A stretch of DNA of 64,000 nt from Triglochin maritima (lineage: Eukaryota > Streptophyta > Magnoliopsida > Alismatales > Juncaginaceae): positions 20,302,542-20,366,541 of the forward strand of contig OY821791.1 in the NCBI GenBank assembly GCA_963682175.1. The letters run 5' to 3'. Position numbers and translations under genes: made by a program. How positions within the stretch are numbered: the stretch's first letter is position 1; each line of letters starts with the position of its first letter. The notes beneath the pieces are model-generated. The model did no database searches. It worked only from the letters and a program-made list of their open reading frames with translations, and was not told the origin of the DNA. Shown here in pieces: positions 22,918 through 34,367 of the stretch.

Positions 22918-24360
22918 GTGCCTGAGGAGGTCCAGCAACTTCTGGAAGAGTTCTCCGAGCTGATGCCCGAAGATCTCACCCACGGCTTACCACCATTGAG
23001 AGATATTCAGCACCAAATCGATCTTATCCCAGGATCGACTCTCCTGAACCATCCGACTTATCGTCTCAGCCCTAAAGAGTCTGAAGAATTACAACAACAA
23101 GTGGTGGAGATGCTGGAGAAAGGCTATATCCGAGAGAGCATGAGTCCTTGTACCGTTCCCACCCTGTTGGTACCGAAAAAGGATGGTTCCTGGCGCATGT
23201 GCATCGACAGCCGAGCAATCAATCGTATCATGGTGAGCTACCGATTCCCGATTCCCCATTTAGATGACATGTTGGACCAGCTATCGGGATCCAAAATCTT
23301 CTCAAAGATCGACCTTAAGAGTGGATATCATCATATACCGATCAGACCAGGAGACGAGTGGAAGACGACATTCAAAATGCAGTATGGGTTGTACGAATGG
23401 TTGGTGATACCATTTGGACTATCAAACGCTCCCAGGACCTTCATGAGGGTCATGCACCAAGTTCTTCGTCCTTTCATGGGGAAGTTTGTTGTTTATTTCG
23501 ATGTCATCCTTATCTACACCAAGACACCTGTGTTGCATATGGAACATCTGCGTGCAGTTCTTGACAAGCCGAGTTCCGAATGTTTGTTTATTAATCAAAA
23601 AAAGTGTGCGTTCTTCACAACCTCCATCACCTTCCTGAGGTTCGTGGTGTCTATCTACAGTGTTCATGCTGACCCCACCAAGGTTAGTGCCATTTCTCAG
23701 TGGCCCAGGCCAAAGTCGTTGCATGATGTTCGGAGTTTCCACGGTTTGGCTTCCTTCTATCGGCGGTTCATTCGAAATTTCAGCAGCATGATCGCCCCCA
23801 TCACCGAGTGTCTAACGGGCAGAGATGTAAAGGGGTCTGAGGCGGCAGAGGTGAGCTTCCATCTAGTGAAACAAAAGACGATCAAAGCTCCAGTTTTAGC
23901 AATGCCGAACTTCGAAAAGGTGTTCAAACTAAATTGTGACGCATACTGAATTGGTATCGGTGGAGTTCTGAGTCAAGGGGGACGTCCAAGAGCTTTCTTC
24001 AGAGAGAAACTATCTGGATCCAAGAAGAATTATTCCACCTATGATTTGGAGTTCTACGCAATAGTGCAATCTCTGAAGCCATGGCGGCACTACTTGGTGC
24101 AATAGAGTTCATCCTCTTCACCGACCACGAAGCCTTGAAGTACATAAATGGCCAGCACAAACTTAACGGACATCATGCCAAGTGGGTGGCGTATTTGCAA
24201 GAGTTCATCTTCTCACTTCGGCACCAATCATGAAGTCAAAACCGTGTCGTTGATGCCCTTAGCCGCCGCAACACCCTTCTCACGACCGTGAGCAGTCAAG
24301 TCGTTAGATTCGAGACCTTCCCCGACATGTATCTAGTTGATCCCTCCTTTGGGAAGATAT
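22918..24360 (+). pseudogene. pol: CRM-like reverse transcriptase and RNase H
   Basis: RT is one frame from 22918 to 23949: [45 protein letters not shown] and [14 protein letters not shown]. The catalytic block reads YFDVI, so the second Asp is Val. The frame ends at a TGA just after CDAY. RNase H text (FYAIVQSLKPWRHYL) follows with several stops to about 24360. Inactive by these changes. Confidence 0.85.
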
Positions 24361-24371
24361 TCCAGTAAGTC

Positions 24372-25675
24372 ATGGGTGGTCAGCATTGTGACTTTCTGAT
24401 ACATGACGGCTACCTATTCCGAGGGACGAAATTGTGCATTCTGGATTGCTCGTTGAGGCAACAGATCATCAGTGAGTTACATGGCGAGGGACATTTCGGA
24501 CGGGACAAGACCTTAGCCTTGATCTCCTCTGATTTTTACTGGCCCAAGCTACCAAGCGATGTAGCCCACTATGTGGCGCGGTGCTACGTTTACCAACTTT
24601 CGAAAGGTGCCCCCACCAATGCCGGTTTGTACACGCCTTTTCCTATTGCTGAAGGTCCTTGGCGTGATGTTAGCATGGATTTCTTGCTTGGATTACCTCG
24701 CACACAATGGGCAGTGGATTCCATTTTTGTGATAGTGGATCGGTTCTCCAAGATGGCACATTTTGTAGCATGTAAAAAAACGATGGATGCAGCTCGGATT
24801 GCCCACCTCTACTTCAAAGAAGTGGTACGTTTGCATGGAGTTCCTCACTCTATTACCTCTTATCGTGACACTAAGCTCATTAGCAACTTCTGGAAGAGCT
24901 TATGGGAGAAGTTGGGGACTCGTCTGAATTTCAGCAGTGCATACCACCCTCAGACGGACGGCAAGACCGAAGTAGTCAACCGGAGAGCACTAAACCTAAG
25001 CAGTGGGACCTCTCCTTGCCTCAAGCAGAATTTACTTACAACCGATCAACAAATACGACCATTGGGCTGAGTCCATTTGCAATTGTTTATGGGTCTAATC
25101 CTTCCGGAGTGCTAGACTTGGTGCCCATTCCTCGTGTCAGTCGTTTACACCCCAAGGCTGATGAGATGACTACACACTTGCAAGACATTCACGAACAAGT
25201 GCAGCAAACCCTCCGTGAGAACAACAACAAATACAAGAGCCATGCGGATAGTCGTCGTCGGCAAGTACTTTTTAAGGAAAGTGATTTTGTGTGGGCTGTT
25301 CTAACGCGAGACCGATTTCCCGTTGGAGAATACAACAAGCTAAAGGAGCGGAAAGTCAGACCTTGTGAGCTACTTCAGAAAATCAATGACAACGCCTACA
25401 AATTACTCCTACCGAAGCATTTAAAGATTGATGAAGTGTTTAATGTGAAGCATCTGAGTCCGTACTTCGGCAATGAGGGGGACGCTGAGGCAAACTCGAG
25501 GACGAGTTCTTTCCAACCAGGGGTGACTGATGCAGGAGTTGCCATGCTGGAGCCATTGCCAAATCAGCAAGGAAGGAAACTCCCTACCGTCCAGCCAGCT
25601 CAGCAAGGAAGTTCCTTCCAGCCGACCAGCCAAGTCAACAAGAAGTTTCCTCCCCCATCCGCATATGAAATTTAA
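24372..25675 (+). pseudogene. pol: CRM-like integrase running into the 3' LTR
   Basis: The zinc region has GHFGRDKT but its last Cys is replaced (RCYVYQ; the family has CxxC). The catalytic core has Asp in SMDFLLGLP and Glu in GKTEVVNR. The middle motif reads SYRD where the family has SDRD, so the second catalytic residue is Tyr. A frameshift near 24985 moves to the frame with YNRSTNTTIGLSPFAIVYG. The C-terminal domain includes NVKHLSPYF and then reads through 25528 into the LTR, ending FPPPSAYEI at 25675. Confidence 0.83.
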
Positions 25676-25957
25676 ATTACTTCAAATTAGGCTTATGGAA
25701 GGTTTCTGAATTTTAATACTTTAGATAAGTTAATTCGGTAGTTACTTATTTCCTTTGCTGTTTTTTGTTTTATTTAGATGCAAGTCATAGGAGTTGCCTT
25801 GTTGTATAACTTCCTAATTCCTATACGGATTTAAAGCTATAAAGAGCTGGCTTGTAGGTCAAGAGGGCACCCAATTTTCGTTTGAATTAATATACCAAAA
25901 ATCAGAGATAGTTTTTATCTCAACTTGGCGTTTTCTTTTCAATTCTATTGTAGTCGT
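25528..25957 (+). repeat. CRM-like 3' LTR, truncated
   Basis: It starts TGATGCAGGAGTTGCC and follows the 5' LTR to GTAGTCGTA, then stops; about the last 46 bases of the 5' LTR have no counterpart. The next base starts Sirevirus-like LTR text (GATTTTAGCTC). It also encodes the tail of the integrase frame. Confidence 0.83.
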
Positions 25958-26207
25958 AGATTTTAGCTCAAATATGCTCAATTACACAAAGTTCCTAGGA
26001 GCCAAAGGAAATGCAAATTACTTGTCTTCAATATAGATTTATTACAGGTCTTGACTTGATTTCCTTTCTTCCTTGAGCCTTGATCACCTGTAGAGGTTAG
26101 CACAAAGCAATATATATGCTATGCAAATGTGTGCTACTCTAGATTGATTACAAATAAGATTAGGTTGATTAAATCATCAAAAAAAGATTAAGGCCAAAAA
26201 GGCAATA

Positions 26208-26879
26208 ATCTCCCCCGTTTTTATGATGGCAACCTATATCTTAATACTTGAAATTTTTAGATGTAAACTATGCATATAAATGCTCGCCCTATGGATGTGC
26301 GTAGTTTTCGTTCAATTATAATCAAATTTCAAGTTACCCCCTTTAATTATCTGTCCCGCTTTGACATCCATCAAAAAAAAAGATTCACATTGAATTTGGA
26401 TGTCTTGTAACGAAGTTGCTCCCCCTAAATTTTGCACTTCATTACACAGTAATTGATATTCATTTAGCTCCCCCTATCAATATGAATATGATTTTTTGAT
26501 TTACTTCAATTCTAATTCTCCCCTTTAGACATCAAGTAAAATATATCAATTAGGCATGTGATGTATTAATTCCCCCTTTTGACATCCATTTACAAATTTG
26601 ACACTTAAGCAATGGATGTGATTCAAGTTTTATGATATGCAATGAATCATATATGATATGTCAATTAAGCATATATTATTACCTAGACTAGAACCAATTT
26701 ATTCAAAAATTTAGGAGATAAAAAAAATTATACCCACTTTGAAGCTTTGAATTGGTTCTAATCTCCATTCGGCGATGCAACTAACTTTGAATTTGACTCT
26801 CAAGCTTGCCCTGTCACCACTGATCTCCTCTTCAAGCACCTACAAGTGTAGAGTTAGGTACCCAAACAACTTTGGGTCC
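26208..26879 (-). other. 3' noncoding region with multiple polypurine tracts, copy C
   Basis: At least six C/T-rich tracts on the plus strand (A/G-rich on the coding strand), at about 26215, 26335, 26420, 26470, 26520 and 26570. The one nearest the LTR would prime plus-strand DNA. No coding frame seen. Confidence 0.6.
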
Positions 26880-28238
26880 TTAAATGTTAACTTTGGGAAC
26901 CCAAACCTTTTTTGTTTTGGGAGCCCACACACTCGCAGAACTATGATTAATGACCACATGCTTGCCATTTATTGTAGTATGAGATACATGGTTTTTAAAT
27001 TTCACATTATATCCTAAACCATGTTTTCGTAAAGATGTCTTGTGACTACCTAATAGCATGTTAAGCATCGCGGTTCCATAAGTGAATTTTTCTATATCTT
27101 CTCTCAATTGGCCATTGCAAGCTTGAAGATCTAGTTGTTCACTATCACTTGGTGTTGCTTTTAGACTACTAAGTTTCAATGCATTTTCCTCATGTCTAGC
27201 AAGCACCTCATTCTTCTCATTCATACTTTTTCCAATTTGACTTTGGAGATTATTTATTAACTTTCTAGCATTCATGTTCTTTTCACAAATAACCTCATAT
27301 TGATTAACTAAGTCATGGAATGCATTTTGAAGCTCATCATGTGTATATATTTCTTCATTAACACTAGAATGTGAGCTATCACTATAATATGACTTAGTTG
27401 AGCATGAATGTGATTTAGTAGAGCAAGAGTTAGAGGTTACCACACTTCATCTTGAATTGCCATGTAGCACATATGTGCATATTCGTTTGTTGATGAAGGT
27501 GCGGTTGATTGGGATGAAGATGATGACGATGAATCGTCCGATGTAGCCTTGTGAGCTTCCAACCTCTTCTCTTTTCTCTTACTTCCCTCCTTTTCTCTCA
27601 TTTTATCCTTCTCTCATTTTTCTTCTCCTTCTCATTTCTCTCATTTGCACTCTCATCCTTCTCTTTCTTCTTTTCTCTCATTTCACTTCTTCTACCTCTT
27701 ATTTCATTTTTTCTCCCTTATGCTTCTTGAGGTATTTGAAGAAATCTTTGGCTAGGACTTCAATGTCCTCATCTTCTACACTCCTCCTTGGTTCCTCAAG
27801 ATTTGCATGTAGTGCCAAGAAGGGTTTGTTCTTGGAGGCTTCCTTCTCCTTTCGAAGGTTAATTTGAAGCTCATAAGCCATAAGGTTTCCAATTAGTTCC
27901 TCCATCTTGAGTTGGGTAGCATTGTGAGCTTCTTCAATTGCGACCACCTTATCTTCCCAATCATTGCTTAGCGACCGAAGGAATTTTCTTGTCATCTCTC
28001 CTTCATTTATTCTTCTTCCAAGAACCAAAAGAGAGTTAGTAATATCGGTGAAGTGAGTGTTCATGTCGCTTATGTTCTCACCGATTTGCATAGAAAATCT
28101 CATATTTATGAATGAGGAGACTAATGCGAATTTACTTAGTTTTGCTATCACCCTCTTGATGCATTTGCAATCTATACCAAATTTCAAAAGCACTCTCACA
28201 ACCCCTAATTCTATTGTATTCACCCTCATTAAGACCAC
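26880..28238 (-). pseudogene. gag: copia (Sirevirus-like) gag, copy C
   Basis: The N part (28238-27699) is a UBN2-like gag domain: SMQIGENISDMNTHFTDI, GRRINEGEMTRKFL, LMAYELQINLRKEKEASK, ending FFKYLKKHKGEKMK. A Lys/Glu-rich and Ser-rich linker crosses frameshifts (27698-27444). The C part (27443-26880) has coiled-coil text (LQSQIGKSMNEKNEV), FTYGTAMLNMLLGS and ends VWVPKVNI. In complete relatives, pol would follow; here a stop and noncoding DNA do. Confidence 0.78.
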
Positions 28239-28528
28239 AATAAAGAATGTTCATGATTTTTAAGTTCATCTCAATTTCTTTCATTTTGGCCCTAGAAAGT
28301 GAATATAATTCATCTTCACTTGGGGGTATAAGGATTTTGAAGAAACATCAAATATTTGAGGTCATTAAATATTAGAAAAATCTCATCCTATTCTTCCAAT
28401 AATCGTAATTTGACCTATTTAAAAAAGGAGGTCTACTGGTGAACAATCCCTCTACATGATTAGATGTGGATGCCATGCTAAAATTACAGTTAAGTAATGA
28501 AATTTAGCCCACAAGACTTGATACCAAT

Positions 28529-30048
28529 TGTAGAATCGTAATGGGGCTTAGTTCTAATCACTTCTAAGCTAATTACCTACGTGTTTAAGCAAACAATGAA
28601 TGCACAGCGGAATTAAAAACAAACAAGCAAGTAAAGAAGAATTAAGACAAACCACAATGGAGACGGTGATTTTTAAAGAGGCTTAGCCTCCCGCCTACTG
28701 CCTCTCTTGCAAGCTCCGCTCGAATCACTGAGCTTCGCTCACGACTCAACTATCCACTCCCCGGTCCGGGCCAGGAGAGAACGCCTTTACAACACCAGCA
28801 TCGTGAACACCCTCGCTTGCTTGACTTTCTTCCTCTCACAATCCGAGAGGGAACACTTCGGGCTTTCACCAAAATCCTTGCTTCATGAACAACAATTGAG
28901 TGGGACAACACTCTCTAAATCTTGAGCGCACTTTGAGTATGATTTGGCTATGATCAAAGGTTTGGAATTTAGGCTTAGAGTGTAGGATTGGGGAATTTGG
29001 AGCTTGGGAATTTCTCTCTAGTGTATGGGACAAATAATAGTAGGAGAGTTGTGTGAAATGGTGTTGGAAAACTCTATTTATAAGCTCCTAAGGTGTTATA
29101 GTCGTTGGGGTTAATTGGGTAAGTGTTGTGTAAGATACAGAAAATAGAAACCTGCAGGATGCAATTCTGAGTAAATTCGGTCGACCGAATCGGGCAGAAC
29201 GGTCGACCGTTCGGTAAATTTGAACAAGGTTCGGTCAACCGATAAAGTAACGGTCGACCGCGATAGGCTATAACATAGGTACACTTAAGTTAACGGTCGA
29301 ACACCGAATAGGGTTCGGTCGACCGAAAACTAACAGGCTCTACGGGGTTGGCGAAAATGATCAAGTTCGGTCGAGCGATCCAAAGTCTTCGAAAGGCCAG
29401 ACAGGTCCAGACATTTGCATAATTTGGAGACAATTAAAGTTCGGTCGACTTTACAGGTCCACGGTCGACTGAAAGACAATTATGTATTTTTAGGGTATTT
29501 GTGAATAATTTGAATACGACCGTTCGTATAATACGACAAGTCTAACGGTCGGAAAATTGTGTTGATTCGGTCAACCGAAAAGGTCTGCACGGTCGACCAA
29601 GTGTGAGCAGTTGAAAAAACTATTGGATAATTGATCACCCGGTCGACCGAAAAGTTTGGTTCGGTCGACCGAATGTAGGCAAATAGTTAATGTTTAGTTT
29701 TAGTGTTTTCCGGTCTAAGTTTGGGTGATCTATTGAAGTCCAATTGATGGGAAATTTTGTGTGTGACTTTTATAGGGAACCTACTGTGTGTTTGAGTAGA
29801 TTTTAGCTCAAATATGCTCAATTACACAATGTTCCTTAGAGTCAAAAGAAATTCAAATTACATGTCTTCAATATAGCTTTATTACAGGTCTTGACTTGAT
29901 TTCCTTTCTTCCTTGAGTCTTGATCACCTGTATAGCTTAGCACAAAGCAATATATATGCTATGCAAAATGTGTGTTACTCTACATTGATTACAATTAAGA
30001 TTAGGTTTATTAAATATCAAAACAATGATTAAGACCAAAAAACCAACA
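28529..30048 (-). repeat. Sirevirus-like 5' LTR with GGTCGACC array
   Basis: 1520 bp with TG...CA ends (on the minus strand TGTTGG...CTACA), next to an initiator-Met-type PBS. The minus-strand TATAAATA is at 29075-29082. Upstream of it in U3, about 29170-29660, roughly fifteen copies and variants of CGGTCGACCG occur at irregular spacing. Confidence 0.88.
29170..29665 (-). promoter_or_regulatory. Palindrome array upstream of the LTR TATA box
   Basis: Motifs such as TTCGGTCGACCGAA, ACGGTCGACCGTT and AACGGTCGACCG are scattered over 500 bp. Variants are mostly CG to TG or CA changes (GGTCAACCG, GGTCGACTG), as expected from methylated-C decay. CG-rich palindromes in LTRs are a known Sirevirus trait. 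Enhancer or silencing-target function is inferred. Confidence 0.6.
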
Positions 30049-30470
30049 AGGTTCACCTCTCATTCATGCCTCCTATCTTGCTCATTCTCAATAGGCATCA
30101 AACGACCATAATGACTATAACGGTGTAAGGTTGTCATGCAATTCTATTTTTGTACTTTGTCATCTCGGTAATAAGTCCATGATGTCACTTTGTGCAGATG
30201 AAATGATCCCGGTGCACCCAAATGTTATTTGGAGGGTATATATTGATGACCCTCAGCTTTGTTGTGGAATGAAAACATACTTCTTTCCATTTTCTTTTAC
30301 AGACCCTGGTTTCGAGAGGCACGAACCATCATCCTTGGTTCATTAACCTCTCAACAATCCACCTGTTTCTTATGTTGCGAGCCCATTCAAGTGCATATCT
30401 GGCTCGAGAGATGGTGGGTTCCCATTTGATCTCCCTTGACATATGAAGATGGGAGCCCATTTTTATACAT
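30049..30470 (+). pseudogene. Unrecognised ORF next to an Athila-like 3' UTR, copy 1
   Basis: A frame at 30131-30345 contains EMIPVHPNVIWRVYIDD and then Phe/Pro-rich text. I do not recognise the family. A diverged relative lies on the minus strand at 57680-58000 (ELIPMHPPIGWRVLFDE), in the same place relative to an Athila-like 3' UTR. By hand, 53 bases around this motif match at 38 positions. The left part is cut by the Sirevirus LTR. It may be an accessory or env-position ORF of a non-autonomous Athila-like group, or captured host DNA. Confidence 0.5.
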
Positions 30471-30980
30471 AGTTTTATTTCAAAAAAGAGATAAGAAGAC
30501 TCCATGAGTGTGCATCGATTGTTGTGGGAACCAACCCTTGTGTATTCGGGCCCCATTTGTTTAACGTAATTGTATCCATTCTTTAGTGTTTCAGAGGTTT
30601 CTAGGGGAATTTGGGTTTGTGTCCATCCACATGATTCATTAGGCTAGGTGTGTGGACTAAATAACTATATAGAGTCAGCTCGTAGTATTACCATATCCTA
30701 TGATCAACAAAGATAAGCCCATCGAGTCATGTTGCTAGGTTGAATAATGCATCTATGTTCGGATTTTGTGGGTATATCCATTGAAAACCCTCTGGAGACA
30801 ACACTCCTTCTCCTTGGCGACAAGGGGGTTTAACGGCTTGTTGCACACACTATGTTCAACCAGGATTCCTACAAAAGTGAGTTAGGATTTCCCAATTTTA
30901 CGAATGCTTTTTCCTTTCTTTCATTTTTCTCTTTCTTTGTTTTGCTCGGGACTAGCCAAAGTTAGGTGTGGGGGTATATT
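30471..30980 (+). other. Athila-like 3' noncoding region (partial) and polypurine tract
   Basis: Matches the G1 3' region in two blocks (30490-30620 and 30630-30980), with the middle missing. It contains decayed stem-loop I (30809-30828, loop GCGA) and a broken stem II. The polypurine tract GTTAGGTGTGGGGGTATA ends just before the LTR at 30981. Confidence 0.7.
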
Positions 30981-32671
30981 TGATTGACATAATATCATGC
31001 ATATATATATATGTGTGTGTGTGTGTGTATTATATCCTTTATTTTTAGCCTAAGCAATGTTACGTAACGAGTTTTATGTTTAAGTTTCAGGAATAAGACA
31101 AGTGAGAAGAAGAGACACAAAAAGGACTTAAAACATCAACAACCGAATTGGGTTCAGAAAACGTGAATAAAGCAAGCCAGAATCAAGCCAGAATCAAGCC
31201 ACCCAAAACCAGACCCCATCATACCAATCCAAACTCTAATTGGCTGTCCCAAACCGCCAATTGGAGATCCAAATTGATCCAAACAATTCATGGTTTAGTC
31301 GGGTGTTCGATTATGTTGTTCTATGTCCATTTATAGTATGAGTTGACTACCATACCGGGGGATTGTCCCGGGTTACCTTTATTCATGGCTATAATTAGAA
31401 CTATTCCTCCTCCTTTCTAAAAGAACTCCTCTCTTGGTGGTCATTCTATCTACTTGGAGTAAAGCCTTGGAGCAAAACTCTAGTGGAGAGATGCTACTTG
31501 TAATGGGAGTGAGTAATAAATAACTTTTTGTTAGTTTTATATTGTCTCTTTTGAATTCTTGAATGCTTAGTTTAATTTCGTTTTGTCTGTTTTCTTAATG
31601 AGTAGTGAGTAGTTCCATCCCCTTTGGGGGTTGAGGTGATGTAGATTTGTGCTAGTGATGGGTTCTTTTATTTGTGCCATTTTATAAGCTTAATGTAGAT
31701 CTATACTTTTAGCTTGCTTAAACTTGTATTAGATGGTTTAATATCCACACTAGGTACTCTAAAGCTAGCATGAGATAAATACCTAGTGTAGACATTATCC
31801 CATCTAATACATGTTTAAGCATGCTACAAGTATAGATCTACATTAAGCATATGAAATGACACAAATAACAGAACTCATCACTGTCACATAATCTACATCA
31901 CCTCCACCCCTAAATGGGATGGAACTACTCACTTCTCATTAAGAAAAGAGACAAAACGAAATTAAACTAAGCATGCAAAAATTGAAAAAGGCAATATAAA
32001 ACTAATAAAACATTCTTTTATTGCTCACTTACATTACAAGTAGCATCTCTCCACTAGAGATTTGCTCCAAGGTTTTACTCCAAGTAGAGAGAATACCACC
32101 AAGCAAGGAGTTGGAACAAAGGAGGAAGAAGAGTTCTATTTATAGGCATGTAAAAAGGTAACCGGGGACAATCGACCAATGTGGAACTAATAAAATTTCT
32201 AAATATAAACACAAACCACATCACCAACATCCGAGAGAAATTATGTTGAATTCTGAGCAAAATTGACCGCCAATTCGTGGTCTTCGGCCACCAATTGGCG
32301 ATTACTTTTTATTGGATCGGGTCCAATTTTGGATATCGTGTCAAGTGCTTTAATTCTTAATGTGGGGTGCACTCGGATCAGTTATTGGAGTTTGGGCGGG
32401 AATCGAATTGCTAAAATACTCATCACGATGGTGTGGAGTTTATTGATTTGCTAATTGGTCCTCTTGGCTTGCATCCAGGCCTTCCCTCTTACACATCGGT
32501 CCATAAGTCTCACCAATCAGCCCTTTCTCTCACGTTTTCGTCCTTTTTGAGTCTCTTCTTCTCAAACCTATTTATCCTTGAAACTTAAACATAAAACTTG
32601 TTACATAGCATTGCTTAGGTTCAAAATAGAGAATATAAGATATGAATGTATGCATGATATGATGCCAATCA
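30981..32671. repeat. LTR fold-back: two inverted Athila LTR pieces
   Basis: A forward LTR piece (30981-31758, starting TGATTGACAT) meets an inverted piece (31780-32671, whose LTR start is at 32671). The two are reverse complements apart from small differences, so about 0.8 kb can pair with about 0.9 kb around a loop of roughly 20 bases. Each has a TATA-box region. A TA/TG microsatellite lies at about 31003-31030. No target duplication is visible at the centre. Confidence 0.8.
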
Positions 32672-33036
32672 GTAGGTCTTTCCAACCATTAGGTACTTCC
32701 TATGCATAGCAACACAACCTACAATTGTGCTCTATTGAGTTCAATTCTCACCATTTTATTGCACGTGTACACACACTCCACTCGTTAGGGGTTTCTCTTC
32801 CTGAATTCCAGCATTTTTCTAAGTCTTTAGTTTAGTTTTAGTCAATCTCTAGTTGCTCTCTTTTGCATTTGTTAACTACTAGTTTAGTGTAGTGTAACCA
32901 CACTTCTCTCCTCTTTTCCCACCTCCCTTAGGAAGAACCATAGTTGACACACCTTCCTATGGATCGACCCGTACTTACTTCGTCTTCACCGATGGCCTTG
33001 AACTTGCGGTTAAACTTAATATTCACATCAAGTTTT

Positions 33037-33054
33037 TGGCGTCGTTGCTGGGGA
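33037..33054 (+). other. Primer binding site, Asp-tRNA type (mutated)
   Basis: TGGCGTCGTTGCTGGGGA follows the LTR end at 33030. It differs from the PBS at 16285-16302 by two C-to-T changes. Confidence 0.75.
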
Positions 33055-34195
33055 GGTGCTCTGTCCAGACTCTGGTTTGGATGATTCGAGTGGGTTTGAT
33101 CTTTTTTTTAGTTTCTGTTTGTTTCAAGGACATCTATGGATCAAGGGGAGGCACCAGGAGAAATTTGGAGAAGAGAGCAGCCATTTGGACTGCCAACCTG
33201 CAGTTTGGGACCACCATTTGGCGGCCTAGTGAGCTTCTTTGGCTCCTACTTTTCGTATGGTTGTTTATAATTGCAATATAGTGGTCTGGGGGTTCCATTT
33301 GGCATGTTATGACCTGTAGTTTTCTCCAAGATCAATAATCAATCCCCCTTTTAATCAACTTGGACCTTTTAACTCAAAGCAAAAGATTAGACTAATTGGC
33401 ATCTAGGTCAAGCATCATTGGTAGACCTTGCACACACTTGTCTTTTCTGTTCTTTACATTCTTGTTGTTCATTGCTGGCGTGAGGTACGTGCATCCATTC
33501 TCTCATTCGTGCATTATTAAAGCATGCATTAGTAAGTAAGCTGCATCGGGACAAGTGTAAGGTGAGTGTTTGTTTGGAGAGTTGATTACAAGATTAAAAC
33601 TCAAAATGCTACTAAGGAGGGGTTGTTCATACAAGATAAGGTGGGGGATTTCATCATCCTTTCCTTAGCCCCAAAAATCACACTAATCAAAGCCTTAATT
33701 CTAAAACCAGGTAGACATTGGCCTATAAGGATTTCGGATGCACTAGGAGTGTGATCCAGTTGAGACCATCATGACCTGATCGTGTACGTAATAGGGTAAG
33801 TCCTCATAGGCAATGATGCATGAAACCTGGCCCTCGGAGAATCAAACACCAACTAGTATAAAAAATAAAAAAAGAAGAAAGAAGAAAAAGAAAACGAAAA
33901 CGAAAACGAAAACGAGATGACAATGTAAATAAGAACTTTAATGGACTTCACACTTTGTATCACTTTAGGATGTTAAGGTTGCCCTTGTCTTTCACTTAAG
34001 TCCTAAATTAACTTGCACGAATGATTCATTAGGCAAGGTGTATGGACTAAATAACTATATAGAGTCGGTTCGTAGTATTACTATATCCTATGATCGACAA
34101 AGATAAGCCCATCGAGTCGTGTTGCTAGGTTGAATAATTCATCTATGTTCGGATTTTGTGGGTATATCCGTTGAAAACCCTCAAGAGACAAAACT

Positions 34196-34247
34196 CCTCC
34201 TTGGCGACAAGGGGGTTTAACGGCTTGTTGCACACGCTAAGTGCAAC
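34196..34247 (+). ncRNA. Conserved double stem-loop, deletion-derivative copy
   Basis: Stem I CCTCCTTG / CAAGGGGG with loop GCGA (one G-U pair), then stem II GTTGCAC / GTGCAAC with a 7-base loop. Both are preserved although this element has lost all coding sequence, as expected for a signal needed in cis. Confidence 0.55.
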
Positions 34248-34367
34248 CGTGATTCCTACGAAAGTGAGTTAGGATTTCCCTGTTTTACGAATATTTTTTC
34301 CTATCTTTCATTTTTCTCTTTCTTTATTTTGCTCGGGACTAGCAAAAGTTAGGTGTAGGGATATATT

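Larger units (their letters stand above)
13411..25957 (+). mobile_element. CRM-like chromovirus (Ty3/gypsy), split by a nested element
   Basis: A 5' LTR, an initiator-Met PBS, gag, protease, RT, RNase H, integrase and a truncated 3' LTR occur in order. The whole is interrupted at 15094-22429 by an Athila-like element. The integrase frame continues about 49 codons into the 3' LTR, a feature known for CRM (centromeric) elements. RT text ([18 protein letters not shown]) also fits CRM-type chromoviruses. Stops, shifts and lost catalytic residues make it inactive. The last part of the 3' LTR is missing, so the target duplication cannot be checked. Confidence 0.82.
25958..30048 (-). mobile_element. 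Sirevirus-like gag-only element, copy C (most complete)
   Basis: On the minus strand: 5' LTR (30048-28529), PBS (TTGGTATCAAG, about 28528-28516), gag (28238-26880), a noncoding region with many polypurine tracts, and part of the 3' LTR (26207-25958). No protease, RT or integrase. UBN2-type gag, multiple polypurine tracts and palindrome-rich LTRs together point to a Sirevirus. The left end is cut at its junction with the CRM-like LTR. Confidence 0.8.

Noticed and set aside
29170..29660. Array of short repeats resembling a CRISPR
   Set aside because: Motifs are 8-14 bp, variable and irregularly spaced, in a plant LTR; no fixed spacer length and no cas genes.
30981..32671. Fold-back as a terminal inverted repeat DNA transposon
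   Set aside because: Both arms are LTR text with LTR ends, no flanking duplication and no transposase.
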